Shown piece by piece: positions 19,812 to 28,762 of a DNA stretch of 64,000 nt (positions are counted from its first letter, which is position 1; the number at the start of each line of letters is the position of its first letter). This DNA is from Streptomyces sp. CT34 (GTDB lineage: Bacteria; Actinomycetota; Actinomycetes; Streptomycetales; Streptomycetaceae), in assembly GCF_000805335.1 (NCBI RefSeq), contig NZ_KN708638.1:6579822-6643821 (forward strand). The letters run 5' to 3'. The notes beneath the pieces were generated by a model, which worked only from the letters and a program-made list of their open reading frames with translations, did not search any database and was not told where the DNA came from. A program made the position numbers and the translations under genes.

Positions 19812-20924
19812 TCAGCGGGAGATACGCGAGGGTGACGGAGCTGTGGTCCGCGGTGGGCCGGCTCTAGGCGGGGCTGAAGCTCTAGTGGGCTGGTGCGTGG
19901 GGGCTGGCGCGGGCGAGGTGGCGTGATGCCAGCGGGTACGCACGGCAGCCAGGTCGGCCAGGGCGCGGCGGCTGCCGACGACGAGCTGGTACGGGGTGGT
20001 CGCCGGGTCGTCGGTGAACGCCTCGATGCGCAGGGCCACATGGTGCGCTGTGGCGAGGAGGGAGTGTTGCAGGACGCGCTCGCCCCAATAGTGCGGCGAG
20101 CCGACGGCTGGTGCCCCGAGCAGGTCGAGCAGTTCCGCTGGTTCGGTGTCAGCGGTGAGCAGGCCGCGCTGCTGGGCCTCCCACAGGATGGTGACCGGGT
20201 CGACGGGAGCATGGCGCTGCGCCAGGGCGGTCGCGGATTGCCACAGCCCGCCGTGCAGGGGGCGGGTGAAGTCGCCGGCGGTCAGCCAGCGCATCTGCTC
20301 GACATCGCGAGGGTGTGCCGTTGCGGCGGCGAGCAGCAACCGCTCCTCCTCAGCCGCTTCGTCGCCGTTGTGTGGGGCGGCCGGGGTCGGTGCGGGTGTG
20401 CGGGGCAGCGATCCGGGGTGGGGCGGGAACGTCGCGGCGAGGTGGTCGACGATGGCGGTGAGGGCGTCGGCTTCAGCGAGGGTGGTTGGGACCGGCTGTG
20501 GGTGCGTGAGGTCACGGGCGGTTTGCGCGAGGCGCTGGGCGCCGGCGCGTAGGGTGCGGCGGGCGTGCTCGGCTTCGATCATCCGCGCGTAGGCGGGTGC
20601 GTGCCGGGGGCGTGGGCAGACCTGGATCACGGTGTGTAGGTAGGAGGCGCTCAGCCCGCGGACGTGGTCCTGGGCGGTGGTGAGTACCTTTTCCAACCAG
20701 TCGGTGTTCTGGGTGTGCTGGGCCGGGTCGGGGGCGGGCAGGGAGCGGATCGCGGCGAACAGGGCACTGTGCGCGGCGGTGGAGAAGCAGTCGGGGTCGA
20801 TCGGGGGCACCTCGTCGAGACGGTGGGGTTCGAGGAGGAGGGCCCCGAGGAGGGCCTGCTCGGCGAAGTGCACCGGCGGGAGAGCGTCGAGGTCGTCCTC
20901 GTCAGGGTCGGGGGTGCGGGGCAT
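19812..20924 (-). CDS. DnaB N-terminal-domain-like protein without helicase domain
   Basis: The 370-residue protein has two copies of a fold resembling the N-terminal domain of replicative helicase DnaB. The first is at about residues 15-60 (FAEQALLGALLLEPHRLDEV, then AHSALFAAIRSL). The second is at about 185-245 (EEERLLLAAATAHPRDVEQM, then GGLWQSATALAQRHAPVDPV). No Walker A or RecA core follows, so it cannot be a helicase alone; it may bind DnaB or primase. The tail is proline-rich. Its ATG overlaps the TAA of the methyltransferase gene by one base (TAATG), implying coupled translation. Confidence 0.8.
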   Translation of the reverse strand: MPRTPDPDEDDLDALPPVHFAEQALLGALLLEPHRLDEVPPIDPDCFSTAAHSALFAAIRSLPAPDPAQHTQNTDWLEKVLTTAQDHVRGLSASYLHTVIQVCPRPRHAPAYARMIEAEHARRTLRAGAQRLAQTARDLTHPQPVPTTLAEADALTAIVDHLAATFPPHPGSLPRTPAPTPAAPHNGDEAAEEERLLLAAATAHPRDVEQMRWLTAGDFTRPLHGGLWQSATALAQRHAPVDPVTILWEAQQRGLLTADTEPAELLDLLGAPAVGSPHYWGERVLQHSLLATAHHVALRIEAFTDDPATTPYQLVVGSRRALADLAAVRTRWHHATSPAPAPTHQPTRASAPPRAGPPRTTAPSPSRISR

Positions 20925-22195
20925 TAGGCGGCCAAGGTGAAGTCGTCGGGGTTGAACGTCGCACCCACGTGCGGGGCCAACAGGTGTGCGGCGAGGCGGG
21001 GCGGAACGGCGTTGCCGATCTGGCTGAAGACTTGCCCCTTGTTGCCTTGCCACGGGTAGTCGGCGGGGAAGGACTGCAGGAGGCCGGCTTCCTGGGCGGT
21101 GATCCGGATCGGGTCCGGCGCCGGGCAGTCCGCGTTCCCGTCGTGCGCGGGTTCGGCGACCCAGGTGCATTCGTTGGCGCGATGACCGAAGAACAACGTG
21201 CCTGCGGGCTCGTCCAGGCTGCGAACCGTGGCGTTGGCCTGGTTGTTGCTGCGCAGCGACCACGACCAGCGTTGCCCTTCAGGCGCGTGGAGGTGAGCGG
21301 GCGCGTCGCCAACGTGGTGGTCACTGGCATCGCCTGGCTCGTTCCAACGCATGTTCCGGCGGCGAGTTTTCGCTTGGCTGTCGGGGTTGAGAGGCTGCGG
21401 TTTCCAGGTGCCGCGGTCGCGGGCGCCTTCGAGAGTCTTGCGGGCGCCGGAAGGGAAGGGCTCAGGGCCGCCACCAGGTCCGCCGCCGGCGCACACGGTG
21501 GGGACCGGGCGGTCGGTCGCACCCCAGCCCAGGGCCTGCGCCATGGTCACCCATGGGGCGCGACCGGGACCGAACAGGCTCTCCGGCTCAGCAACCTTGG
21601 CATGCGTGGGGGGCGGGGGTTCGGCGGTATGGGTGCGGGAGGCGAGCAAAATCGCCCGCCTCCGGGTCTGCGGAACCCCGTAATCGGCGGCATTGAGGAT
21701 CCCGGCCCACACAGAGAAGCCCCAGGTGCGCAGGATCGCCGCGTACTGGCGCCACAGCGGCAGCACGTCAGGGACCTCCTCCATGGCCACCCACTCCGGC
21801 TGACCGACCGTGTTGAGCGCGTGCAAGTACCGCATCGGCTCGGCCGCCAACAGGGAGCGCGCGTCGCGGCAGCAGATGAGGAGCTGCTCGCGGGTGTCGC
21901 GGCCCTGAGCGAGGTCGGCGACCGCCTGGTGGACCAGAGGCCGGTCCACCAGGCCAAGGCGCTTGCCGGCCATCGACCACGCCTGGCACGGAGGGCTCGC
22001 TATAAGCCCGGCGGTTTTCCCGCGGACCGGCCAGACGGGGTACGTCGCCACGTCCGTGCGAATCGTCAACTGTCCAACTGCCGCACGCGTCTTGCAGGCC
22101 CATTCATCCCACTCCAGGCCCACATCCCGTACACCGAGGACGGTCAGAGCGTGGCTCCATCCACCCGGACCCGCAAAGAGGTCCAGGACTATCAA
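20924..22195 (-). CDS. DNA cytosine-5 methyltransferase
   Basis: The 423-residue protein transfers a methyl group from SAM to cytosine C5 in DNA. Motif I is LDLFAGPGGWSHA (residues 4-16). The catalytic cysteine is in ASPPCQAWSMAGKR (PCQ at 69-71). Motif VI is MEEVPD, with the core E kept but not the common ENV. Motif VIII is YGVPQTRRRAILLASR. A middle target-recognition region and the C-terminal motifs IX-X follow (AGLLQSFPADYPW, IGNAVPPRLAAHLL). It starts with TTG in a 4-nt overlap with the PAPS-reductase-like gene. No restriction endonuclease partner is visible, so it is probably an orphan or protective enzyme. Confidence 0.95.
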   Translation of the reverse strand: MIVLDLFAGPGGWSHALTVLGVRDVGLEWDEWACKTRAAVGQLTIRTDVATYPVWPVRGKTAGLIASPPCQAWSMAGKRLGLVDRPLVHQAVADLAQGRDTREQLLICCRDARSLLAAEPMRYLHALNTVGQPEWVAMEEVPDVLPLWRQYAAILRTWGFSVWAGILNAADYGVPQTRRRAILLASRTHTAEPPPPTHAKVAEPESLFGPGRAPWVTMAQALGWGATDRPVPTVCAGGGPGGGPEPFPSGARKTLEGARDRGTWKPQPLNPDSQAKTRRRNMRWNEPGDASDHHVGDAPAHLHAPEGQRWSWSLRSNNQANATVRSLDEPAGTLFFGHRANECTWVAEPAHDGNADCPAPDPIRITAQEAGLLQSFPADYPWQGNKGQVFSQIGNAVPPRLAAHLLAPHVGATFNPDDFTLAA

Positions 22196-23124
22196 GAGGC
22201 CAGCCCGAAACTGTCCTGGATCAATTCGGCTTCACCACGGCAGGCCCACGGGGAACAGCCGTCGATGACGCCTTGCTCCAGCCCCTCCAGGTCCTGGTCA
22301 GTGCTGCCGCGTTCCGTCTGGAGGGCGGCCCATTCGGCGGCGGTGACGTGGTCGATCGGAGCCTGGTCCAGTGGCACGCGGGAGCGGTGGAGGAAAGCCT
22401 CTCCGAGCAGTCGATTACCGGCGGCGTTGGCGCGGGCATTGCCCTTGCGGATCGCCGCGTCGAAGGCGACGGCATCCGCCCACTCCGACGGCGAGTTATC
22501 CCTGATGTAGCGCCACTGCGCGTTGCCGTGAAACGGGCAACCAAGGCAGCTCGACTTCGGGGTATCCGCCAGGCCGAGCGATGTCAGATAGCGGACGCAG
22601 TCGGAGCGGGACCAGCCCATGTCGATGAGCGGATGCCGGTTGCGCATGTACTTCACGTCCGCGTCCTTGGCGCGGTGGAATTCATCGGTAGAGATGCCGA
22701 CCCACTGCTCCACGAACACGTCGCGTGGGATGCGTGCGGGGTAGGGGTAGCCGAGAAGTTCCCGCACCTGCTTCTTAATTGGCTTTATTTTATATTCGCC
22801 TGTGCATTGCCGCCGGGTCATACCGGGCTTGCCGTCCTGATTCAGGATGTAGAGCGGCATGGAAGCGAATCGGTGATCTGGGTCGAGTGCGTCCTTTCGG
22901 ATGTTCCCGGAGGAGACGCGCAGGATGGGTATGCCTGCTGGTGCGGCTATTTCTCGCTCCAGGCGGTCGAGGTGGGCGTAAACGGCCCTGGGTTCCCATC
23001 CTGTGTCAGCGAAAATGGCATAGTCGACCTTGGGGAGGATGCCCTTGGCGGACAGGGCGAGCATGGCGCTGGATTGAATTCCGGCACCTAGAGAAATGCA
23101 TCGAAGTGCGGGGGATGTGGAAAT
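22192..23124 (-). CDS. PAPS-reductase/ATP-pyrophosphatase-family protein
   Basis: The protein begins RCISLGAGIQSSAMLAL, the SxGxxSS-type PP-loop that binds ATP. FADTGWEP follows, and cysteines (RRQC, SDC, SSCLGCPFHG) could hold a metal or Fe-S cluster. It belongs to the phosphoadenosine phosphosulfate reductase family often found on phages and mobile elements, where roles in DNA or nucleotide modification are suspected. No ATG, GTG or TTG fits: GAGGA lies six bases before an ATT at 23124, giving a 310-residue product. The coupled C5 methyltransferase downstream suggests a DNA-modification module; this is inference. Confidence 0.82.
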   Translation of the reverse strand: MSTSPALRCISLGAGIQSSAMLALSAKGILPKVDYAIFADTGWEPRAVYAHLDRLEREIAAPAGIPILRVSSGNIRKDALDPDHRFASMPLYILNQDGKPGMTRRQCTGEYKIKPIKKQVRELLGYPYPARIPRDVFVEQWVGISTDEFHRAKDADVKYMRNRHPLIDMGWSRSDCVRYLTSLGLADTPKSSCLGCPFHGNAQWRYIRDNSPSEWADAVAFDAAIRKGNARANAAGNRLLGEAFLHRSRVPLDQAPIDHVTAAEWAALQTERGSTDQDLEGLEQGVIDGCSPWACRGEAELIQDSFGLAS

Positions 23125-23179
23125 GGTGGTTCCTCGCAGTGAACGGATATGGCCGGGCGGTGGCCGGGAGTGGGGAGAT

Positions 23180-23728
23180 TCAGCGCCGTGCCGGGGTGGT
23201 GCCGGTGCCGTGCGTGGTGGGGAGGGTCGCGGGCGGCGTCGTGGCGGGCGCCGGGCGCGCGGCGAAGGCCGGGCTTGTCTGCTCAAGCCCGTCGGCCAGG
23301 TGTCGAACGGTGGTGGTGGCGGCCTTCAACTTGTCGAAGACGGGGGCGGGCAACTGGCGCCAGTGCGCGTTGTACTGGGCCCACTTGATGATCTCGGCCG
23401 CGTTGCGGAGCTGCTCGGCGAGTTGGACGAGCACGGCTGCCTGCTGTTCGTTGTCTTGGGCCGTGCGTGTGGCCTGGAGGAGTTCGTCCAGGGCGGTGGG
23501 TAGGGGGTCGGGGTCGGTCGGCAGCCCGTAGAGCCGGGCGTGCAGGGACTGGGCGAGGGCTTGGACGGGACCGCCACAGGACTTGTAGCCGAACTGGGGT
23601 CCTGCCTGGGGGCGCAGCCGGAAGCTTGCGATCACGTCGCGGGTGGGGACGTCTGGATCGATCTCGGCGGCCAGGGCACGGGCGAGGTCGTGCGGGGTGA
23701 GCGCATCGGTGGTCGTGGCGACCTCCAT
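23180..23728 (-). CDS. Hypothetical helical protein
   Basis: The 182-residue protein starts with the ATG at 23728. It has ALTPHDLARALAAEIDPD, a segment QFGYKSCGGPVQALAQSLH, and long helices rich in Q, A and E (DNEQQAAVLVQLAEQLRNA). The tail is rich in proline and threonine. This overall pattern (helical body, disordered P/T/A tail) recurs in several small proteins of this element (23988, 30335, 32684, 62119). Role unknown. Confidence 0.6.
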   Translation of the reverse strand: MEVATTTDALTPHDLARALAAEIDPDVPTRDVIASFRLRPQAGPQFGYKSCGGPVQALAQSLHARLYGLPTDPDPLPTALDELLQATRTAQDNEQQAAVLVQLAEQLRNAAEIIKWAQYNAHWRQLPAPVFDKLKAATTTVRHLADGLEQTSPAFAARPAPATTPPATLPTTHGTGTTPARR

Positions 23729-23987
23729 AGGGACGGGGAGAGGCAGCGGTTGTCAGGTCCGACGGCGTCGAGCGATGGGCAGGTCAGCAGCCCCGGTGGG
23801 GCGGTCGGCGGCGTAGGACTGCCGGTCGGGCCGACGGACCGACTGGTGCGCCTGGGAAAGGCGCTGTTGACGGCGAGGCAGACGGTTCTGTCGTCGGAGC
23901 TGCCGAGGACAATGTCGTGGTGGTCAGTGAAGGCTGTGGTGTGGGTGGCGCTGCGCCGATTGAGGCGGGAACAGGCGGACTGCGGCG

Positions 23988-24509
23988 CTACAGGCCGTGG
24001 CCGTGGGCTGCGTTGGGCGGTGCAGGGGGTTTCGCGACGGACAATCCTGTGCGACTCGGGGGCCGCGGTGTGGTGTCGGCCAGTGCGATCCGTGCCTCGT
24101 CGAGGGTGCGTTGCGCGGCGTCGAGGTGGCGGCGCAGGGCGGTGTGGTGCGGGAGAGCTTCCAGCTGCGCGCCGACGGTGGTGGTGTGGCTGACCGGGTC
24201 GCTCACCTTGGCCAGGGCGGGCAATGCCTGGGTGTAGTGGGCCAGGGCGCGGCCGATCGTTGCCGCTGCCTGACTTGATGCGAGTGCTTCCTGGGAGGGG
24301 GTGGTGGTCTGGATGTCGCCGGCGAGGACGTGGTGGGCGTGACCGGTGAACATCGAAGCGAGGTAACCCAGAATGTCGACATGGCGCAGGGCGGTGAAGA
24401 AGCCGTCGGGGCCGGCGTCTACCGGATGGGCGCGAATATCGGTGAGGACGGAGTCGAGGGCTTCGCGGCACGTCATGTCGAACAGGTCGATGGGCTCATA
24501 CAGGGACAA
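23988..24509 (-). CDS. Hypothetical helical protein
   Basis: The 173-residue protein starts with TTG at 24509, seven bases after GGAG. It is mostly helical (FFTALRHVDILGYLASMFTG, LRRHLDAAQRTLDEARIALAD) and ends in a proline-rich tail. It lies downstream of the coupling-protein gene, beyond a strong hairpin. The 258 bases between it and the gene at 23728 contain nothing I can support. No family is recognised. Confidence 0.6.
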   Translation of the reverse strand: MSLYEPIDLFDMTCREALDSVLTDIRAHPVDAGPDGFFTALRHVDILGYLASMFTGHAHHVLAGDIQTTTPSQEALASSQAAATIGRALAHYTQALPALAKVSDPVSHTTTVGAQLEALPHHTALRRHLDAAQRTLDEARIALADTTPRPPSRTGLSVAKPPAPPNAAHGHGL

Positions 24510-24579
24510 AGGGCGTCTCCGTTGGTAGTGGTGCCGGAGCGGTCGAGCTCAGGCTGGATGGTCTGAGGTCGGGGCGGGT

Positions 24580-24631
24580 GATGTCGGTGCCCCGCCGCAG
24601 GGCGTGCGCGTCTCGGCGGGGCACCGGCATC
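24580..24631. terminator. Long hairpin downstream of coupling-protein gene
   Basis: GATGTCGGTGCCCCGCCG and CGGCGGGGCACCGGCATC (24580-24597 and 24614-24631) pair over 18 bp with one mismatch. It lies 17 bases beyond the stop codon of the VirD4-like gene on the minus strand. Confidence 0.7.
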
Positions 24632-24648
24632 ACAAAGAGGGCGTGTGA

Positions 24649-26454
24649 TCAGGCGGCTTCGCCGAAGTCGGACTGCTTCGGCGGTGTGGCCTTGGCGATG
24701 GCGCGGGTGGTGATGCTCTGGGAGGCGCGGTCGGAGGCGGCGGCCAGTTTGTCGGCGCCGGGCTCGCGATACCAGGGGCGCAGGTCGAGCGTGGCGACGC
24801 GCATGCCGGTGGCCAGGCACAGGGCGGTGCCCTTGGGAAGGGCGCGGATCGCGTCGGCAGGCAGGATCCGCTCCTGCCGCATACTGACCGAGGTCGACTT
24901 GCCCGACTCGGAGTGCGAGGTTGACGTGGTCTCCACGTCGCGATCGCCGATCAGTCGGCTCAACTTGTCGGCGAAATCTGGGTCGTCGATACCGGAGCCG
25001 ATCACCTTGATCGTCGCGGCCGACCACAACGAGTCCATGCCCTGGTCCCCCCAGACTGACTGGCCCTGGCGGTAGGACTGCAGGATCGTGATCGGGATGA
25101 TGCCGCGCGATCCCAGGTGCGAGTACAGGGCCGGAAGGTCGCTGATCTTGCACACGTTGGCGGCCTCATCCAGGATCGCGAGCAGCGGGGGGTCTAGGCG
25201 CCCGCCGGCGCGTTCGGCCTGTGCGGTCGCGGCTCGCATGACCGAGTCCGCGCATGCCGCGATAATCGCCGAGCCGCCGCCTCCGCCGTCCTTCGAGAGC
25301 AGGTACAGCGTGTCCATGCTGGTCACGAACTCGCTGGGCTTGAACTCCGGTACGTCCTTCTGCGGGGTCACCCACGCGGCGATCTCGGAGTTGAGGAGGG
25401 CGGCGGCGTATTGCCTGGCTGTCTCGTAGATGCCGTCGCGTGTTTCCGGCGGACCCTCGACGGTGCCCCTGAGCTGTGCCGCGACGGCGGCATGGCCGTG
25501 GTCGCGCAGGATGTCCAGCGGGGTGCGGTCGGCAGGGAACGCCAGCCACTGCATCACGTCAGTGATCGGTCGTTCGTCCAGAGCGGCGGCGAGGAACAAC
25601 TGGCTCAGGATGTTGCTGCCGGCCTTGGACCAGAAGTCACCCTGCTGACTGGCATCCACGCTGGCGGCGAGGAAGTGCCCGGCCAGCCGCCCAGCTCCTT
25701 CCAGCGTCTTGGCGTCGGCCAGCGGGTTCCACCACATGGTGCGTTCGGCATGGGCAATCTGCTGCGGGTCCATCGACCACGTCCGGCCCACGGCCGCACG
25801 AGCTTCGAGCGTTGCCGTATACGCGTCGCCGGCCGCCTTGTTGGAGGTGAGCAGGACCGGGCCGGGTGCGCTGAGGATGGAGGGGATCGCCAGCGACGTG
25901 GTCTTGCCGGAGCGCGGTGCCATGATCGCGACGGCGACGTCCTCGTACCCCATGCGGACCTCGCGCTTGGTGCCCTGGAGGTTGCCCAGCAGGATGCCGG
26001 TGTCCTTGGCATCGATGTGCTTGACGGCCTTCAAACTCGGGCGCAGGGAGCGGGCCTTGGCGGTAATGGCCTTGGACATCAGCGATTCGATGTCCTTGTG
26101 CGTTGCCGTGCCGGCCACGCGCTGCCTACACCCGTTACTGCCGTCCTTGCGCCGTTTCCACAGCACGGCGGCGGTGATACCGAGCGCGATCAACACGGCG
26201 CCGGGCAGGATGCGCGTGCCGATCAGGCGGGACGTTTCGTCCAGGTGGGGCCACAGCTGGTCGGGGTGCAGGAGGGCTTGTACGGGCTGGTAGGGGGCGG
26301 TGGGGCCGGAGTCGGTGGCCCAGGTGGTGAGGTTGCCGCCGAGCCAGGCGAGGTTGGACAGGGGGACGGCGGTAGCGATGGCGCCGAGCAGGACGCGGAA
26401 GGCTATGTCGTAACCGTCAGTGTTCGAAGTGGGCGAGCTGGAGGGCTGGGGCAA
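24649..26454 (-). CDS. VirD4/TraG-type conjugative coupling protein
   Basis: This ATPase is expected to bring the transfer DNA to the type IV secretion channel at the membrane. Numbering from TTG at 26454, two hydrophobic segments lie at about residues 16-40 and 80-100. The Walker A is MAPRSGKTTSLAIP (about 178-191), with the FTsK/TraG-like SKAITAKARSLRPS region before it. The Walker B is PPLLAILDEAANV. LYSHLGSRGIIPITILQSYRQ is the conserved TraG motif after it. The frame is open to a GTG at 26595, but that start would overlap the DUF317 gene by 95 bases; neither has a good ribosome site. The T4SS core lies 20-30 kb away on the same strand. Confidence 0.9.
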   Translation of the reverse strand: MPQPSSSPTSNTDGYDIAFRVLLGAIATAVPLSNLAWLGGNLTTWATDSGPTAPYQPVQALLHPDQLWPHLDETSRLIGTRILPGAVLIALGITAAVLWKRRKDGSNGCRQRVAGTATHKDIESLMSKAITAKARSLRPSLKAVKHIDAKDTGILLGNLQGTKREVRMGYEDVAVAIMAPRSGKTTSLAIPSILSAPGPVLLTSNKAAGDAYTATLEARAAVGRTWSMDPQQIAHAERTMWWNPLADAKTLEGAGRLAGHFLAASVDASQQGDFWSKAGSNILSQLFLAAALDERPITDVMQWLAFPADRTPLDILRDHGHAAVAAQLRGTVEGPPETRDGIYETARQYAAALLNSEIAAWVTPQKDVPEFKPSEFVTSMDTLYLLSKDGGGGGSAIIAACADSVMRAATAQAERAGGRLDPPLLAILDEAANVCKISDLPALYSHLGSRGIIPITILQSYRQGQSVWGDQGMDSLWSAATIKVIGSGIDDPDFADKLSRLIGDRDVETTSTSHSESGKSTSVSMRQERILPADAIRALPKGTALCLATGMRVATLDLRPWYREPGADKLAAASDRASQSITTRAIAKATPPKQSDFGEAA

Positions 26455-26500
26455 AAGAGGGTCCGTACAGGGGCGTTGGCAGGGGGGATGAAGGCGCGGG

Positions 26501-27265
26501 TCAACGGGCGCGGCGCTGTTTCGGCACGCGTGGTGGCCTCGCGGCGGGGGTGGTCGAGGCGGTGTCCCGTCGACGGGCGGAGAGGTCCGCGACACGGCGC
26601 TCCAGTGCGAAGGCGACGTCCCCGACCGAGACGTGCACGGTGCGGGTGTGCGTGTGTTCGCGGGTGCGAGCCGGGATGCGGTGGGGATTGCGGCGCACCG
26701 GTGTGGGGTCGGCGAGCGCTTGGGCGAACGCGGCGACCAGGCGCGGCGGTGTGGTGTTGCTCAGGTAGGCACGCCAGAGGAGGCCGCTGTCGTCTTCGCT
26801 GAGTCGGGCTTCGGCGAACCAGGGGCCATCGTTGCCGTAGTGCTCGACGGCGGTGATGCCGTCGGGCGAGACCAGGCCCTCGCCGGCGTCGTGCCATCCC
26901 GCCTGACCAAGCAGGTCGTAAGGGTGTGGGCTGGAGGCCGGCGGTGTGCGGTCGGTGAGGGCGTCGGTGAAGGCGGCGATGATCTCGACCGGGGTGCGGG
27001 CGTCGAAGGTCGTCGACCACGCCGGCTGATCACTGCTGCGGGCGTGGCGCACGGTCCACCACGGCTCGTCCGGGTCGGGGTCGATCCGCAGGGTGGCCTG
27101 CTGGTCGGGGCTGGTGAGGATGACCCGGGGCATCAGCGGGTCCTCGGCGGCACTCCAGCCGCAGGCGCGGTGAAGGGGGACCGTGATCCAGGACGGGTCG
27201 CCGGGACCCGCGAGGTACCGGGGCGCGACGAGCGCCACTTCGATGTCGTGCGGCATGCCGGTCAC
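26501..27265 (-). CDS. Tandem DUF317 protein
   Basis: The 254-residue protein begins VALVAPRYLAGPGDPSWIT, the DUF317 opening. It carries the repeated motif twice, RTPVEIIAAFTDAL and TPPRLVAAFAQAL, each after tryptophan-rich strands (PWWTVRHA, PWFAEARL). DUF317 is a short streptomycete repeat domain of unknown function. The tail is basic (RPPRVPKQRRAR). It overlaps the upstream gene by 4 nt (ATGA). Confidence 0.88.
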   Translation of the reverse strand: MTGMPHDIEVALVAPRYLAGPGDPSWITVPLHRACGWSAAEDPLMPRVILTSPDQQATLRIDPDPDEPWWTVRHARSSDQPAWSTTFDARTPVEIIAAFTDALTDRTPPASSPHPYDLLGQAGWHDAGEGLVSPDGITAVEHYGNDGPWFAEARLSEDDSGLLWRAYLSNTTPPRLVAAFAQALADPTPVRRNPHRIPARTREHTHTRTVHVSVGDVAFALERRVADLSARRRDTASTTPAARPPRVPKQRRAR

Positions 27266-27861
27266 CTCCGGGTCACGGGCGCCGGGGCCGCGGGGCGGGG
27301 GTGGGACTTGACGGTGGTGGTGAGGGCAGCCGGCGGGCGCGGCGGGAGGTCTTGGGCAGCGGCCTGGATTTCGAGGAGGACCTTGCCGTGGCCGGCCCAG
27401 TCGTCGAGGTAGGACCAGGCTTCCGCGTTGCGCTCGGCGAGCGCGCCGTCATACGCCAGGGTGCCTGGCTGGGCGGACGACGGCAGCGCGTCACGGGCTT
27501 CGAGCCATTGCTGCTGCAGCGCATCAAGCTGCCGCAGGGCGTCGTCGAGGGTGCCGAGCTGCCAGGGCCAGCGGGACTGGAGGTGCGCGGCGTTGAGCTG
27601 TTGCACCTGGACTTCGGCGGTGGCCAGCAGGTCCTTGGCGAAGGACCGTACGCGGTTGAAGGACCGCCAGGTGTCGGCGTCGCGCTTCGCGGCCCGCAGA
27701 CCGTAGGCGACATGGTCGAGGGGCCAGCTGTCGAGGTCGGTGTGTTCCTCGGCGTAGGCGTCCCAGTCGGCGAGGATCTGTTCGCTCTCGCGCAGGAAGA
27801 CGGCGAGCTGGTGCAGGCGCTCGCGGTGAATCACCGTGGGGGAAGGGACAGTTGGGGACAA
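27262..27861 (-). CDS. Hypothetical helical protein upstream of DUF317 gene
   Basis: The 199-residue protein starts with TTG at 27861. It is almost entirely helical, with tryptophan and leucine heptads (LHQLAVFLRESEQILADW, LRQLDALQQQWLEARDAL), and ends in a proline-rich tail. Its stop overlaps the start of the DUF317 gene. The recurrent pairing of a DUF317 gene with a small helical gene in this block suggests partner proteins; function unknown. Confidence 0.65.
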   Translation of the reverse strand: MSPTVPSPTVIHRERLHQLAVFLRESEQILADWDAYAEEHTDLDSWPLDHVAYGLRAAKRDADTWRSFNRVRSFAKDLLATAEVQVQQLNAAHLQSRWPWQLGTLDDALRQLDALQQQWLEARDALPSSAQPGTLAYDGALAERNAEAWSYLDDWAGHGKVLLEIQAAAQDLPPRPPAALTTTVKSHPRPAAPAPVTRR

Positions 27862-27899
27862 GAGCGCTCTCAGAAGGAGGACGGAGGAGGGGGCGCGGT

Positions 27900-27926
27900 G
27901 AGCCGGGCGGGCGTGCCGCCCGGCTC
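27900..27926. terminator. Hairpin between two minus-strand gene pairs
   Basis: GAGCCGGGCGG (27900-27910) pairs perfectly with CCGCCCGGCTC (27916-27926) around GCGTG, immediately after the stop of the DUF317 gene at 27929. Confidence 0.65.
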
Positions 27927-27928
27927 GT

Positions 27929-28762
27929 TCAGCGGACCCGGCCGGTGACGGACACGGCGGGGGCGGCGACGGGCGCCGGCGGGTGCGGGGCGAGGGCTGC
28001 CTTGCGGCGGGCCTTGCGGGCGGCGGTGCGGATGGCCTTCAGCCGGGTCTCATGCCTGGCGGCGAGTTCCTCGCCCTGCGGGCCGCGCTGTTCCTGGGTG
28101 ACCAGGTGGGTGTGCGGAACGTCGAAGCGTGCGCGCTGGACGGGCTCGTCGCTGACCAGGGCGCTGGTGAACGCGGTGATCAGGTGGTGCGGCATCTGGT
28201 CGTCGAGATAGGCGTGCCAGATGCGCTGGAAACTACCGCCGCCGGTGGGCAGGGCGGCCTGGACCCGCCAGTGGAATTTCTCGCCCGGCTCGACGGACCA
28301 CCGCTCCAGGTTGAGAGTGCCGTCGGGGTGGTGGGCGATCTCGTTGCCGTGTTCGTCGCGCTCGTACGACCAGCCCGCCGCGGTGAGAGGTGACCAGATC
28401 GGCGGCGTCTGCTCGGGGATGGGTTCGAGTAGCGCGTTGGTGAGGGTGGCGAGGATCTCGACGGGGGTGTTGGCGCCGAACTCGGTGTACCAGTGCTGCC
28501 CGTCCTCGCTCTGGCCGCGGATGCGCCACCACGCGTCGTACGGTCTGGGTTCGGGTTCGAGGACCACGGTGTGGCGGTAGTCGGGGCTGGCCAGGACGAT
28601 GTGGGGATAGTCCGAGTCGGAGTGGTTCTTCCACCCGGCCGCCCGCAGGGCTTGGGTGATGTGCCGGGGATCCCCGCGTCCGGCGAGATGGCGGGGCTGG
28701 GTCTCGAACCAGATGGTGTCGTGCGGGGAGTTGGCGCGGGTGGGGATGTAGGGACCGGTCAT
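27929..28762 (-). CDS. Tandem DUF317 protein
   Basis: The 277-residue protein has the DUF317 start TIWFETQPRHLAGRGDPRHI and two motif copies, NTPVEILATLTNAL and QMPHHLITAFTSAL, each preceded by a W-rich strand. The C-terminal 70 residues are basic (ARHETRLKAIRTAARKARRK), which would suit nucleic acid binding. It overlaps the upstream gene by 4 nt. Confidence 0.88.
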   Translation of the reverse strand: MTGPYIPTRANSPHDTIWFETQPRHLAGRGDPRHITQALRAAGWKNHSDSDYPHIVLASPDYRHTVVLEPEPRPYDAWWRIRGQSEDGQHWYTEFGANTPVEILATLTNALLEPIPEQTPPIWSPLTAAGWSYERDEHGNEIAHHPDGTLNLERWSVEPGEKFHWRVQAALPTGGGSFQRIWHAYLDDQMPHHLITAFTSALVSDEPVQRARFDVPHTHLVTQEQRGPQGEELAARHETRLKAIRTAARKARRKAALAPHPPAPVAAPAVSVTGRVR

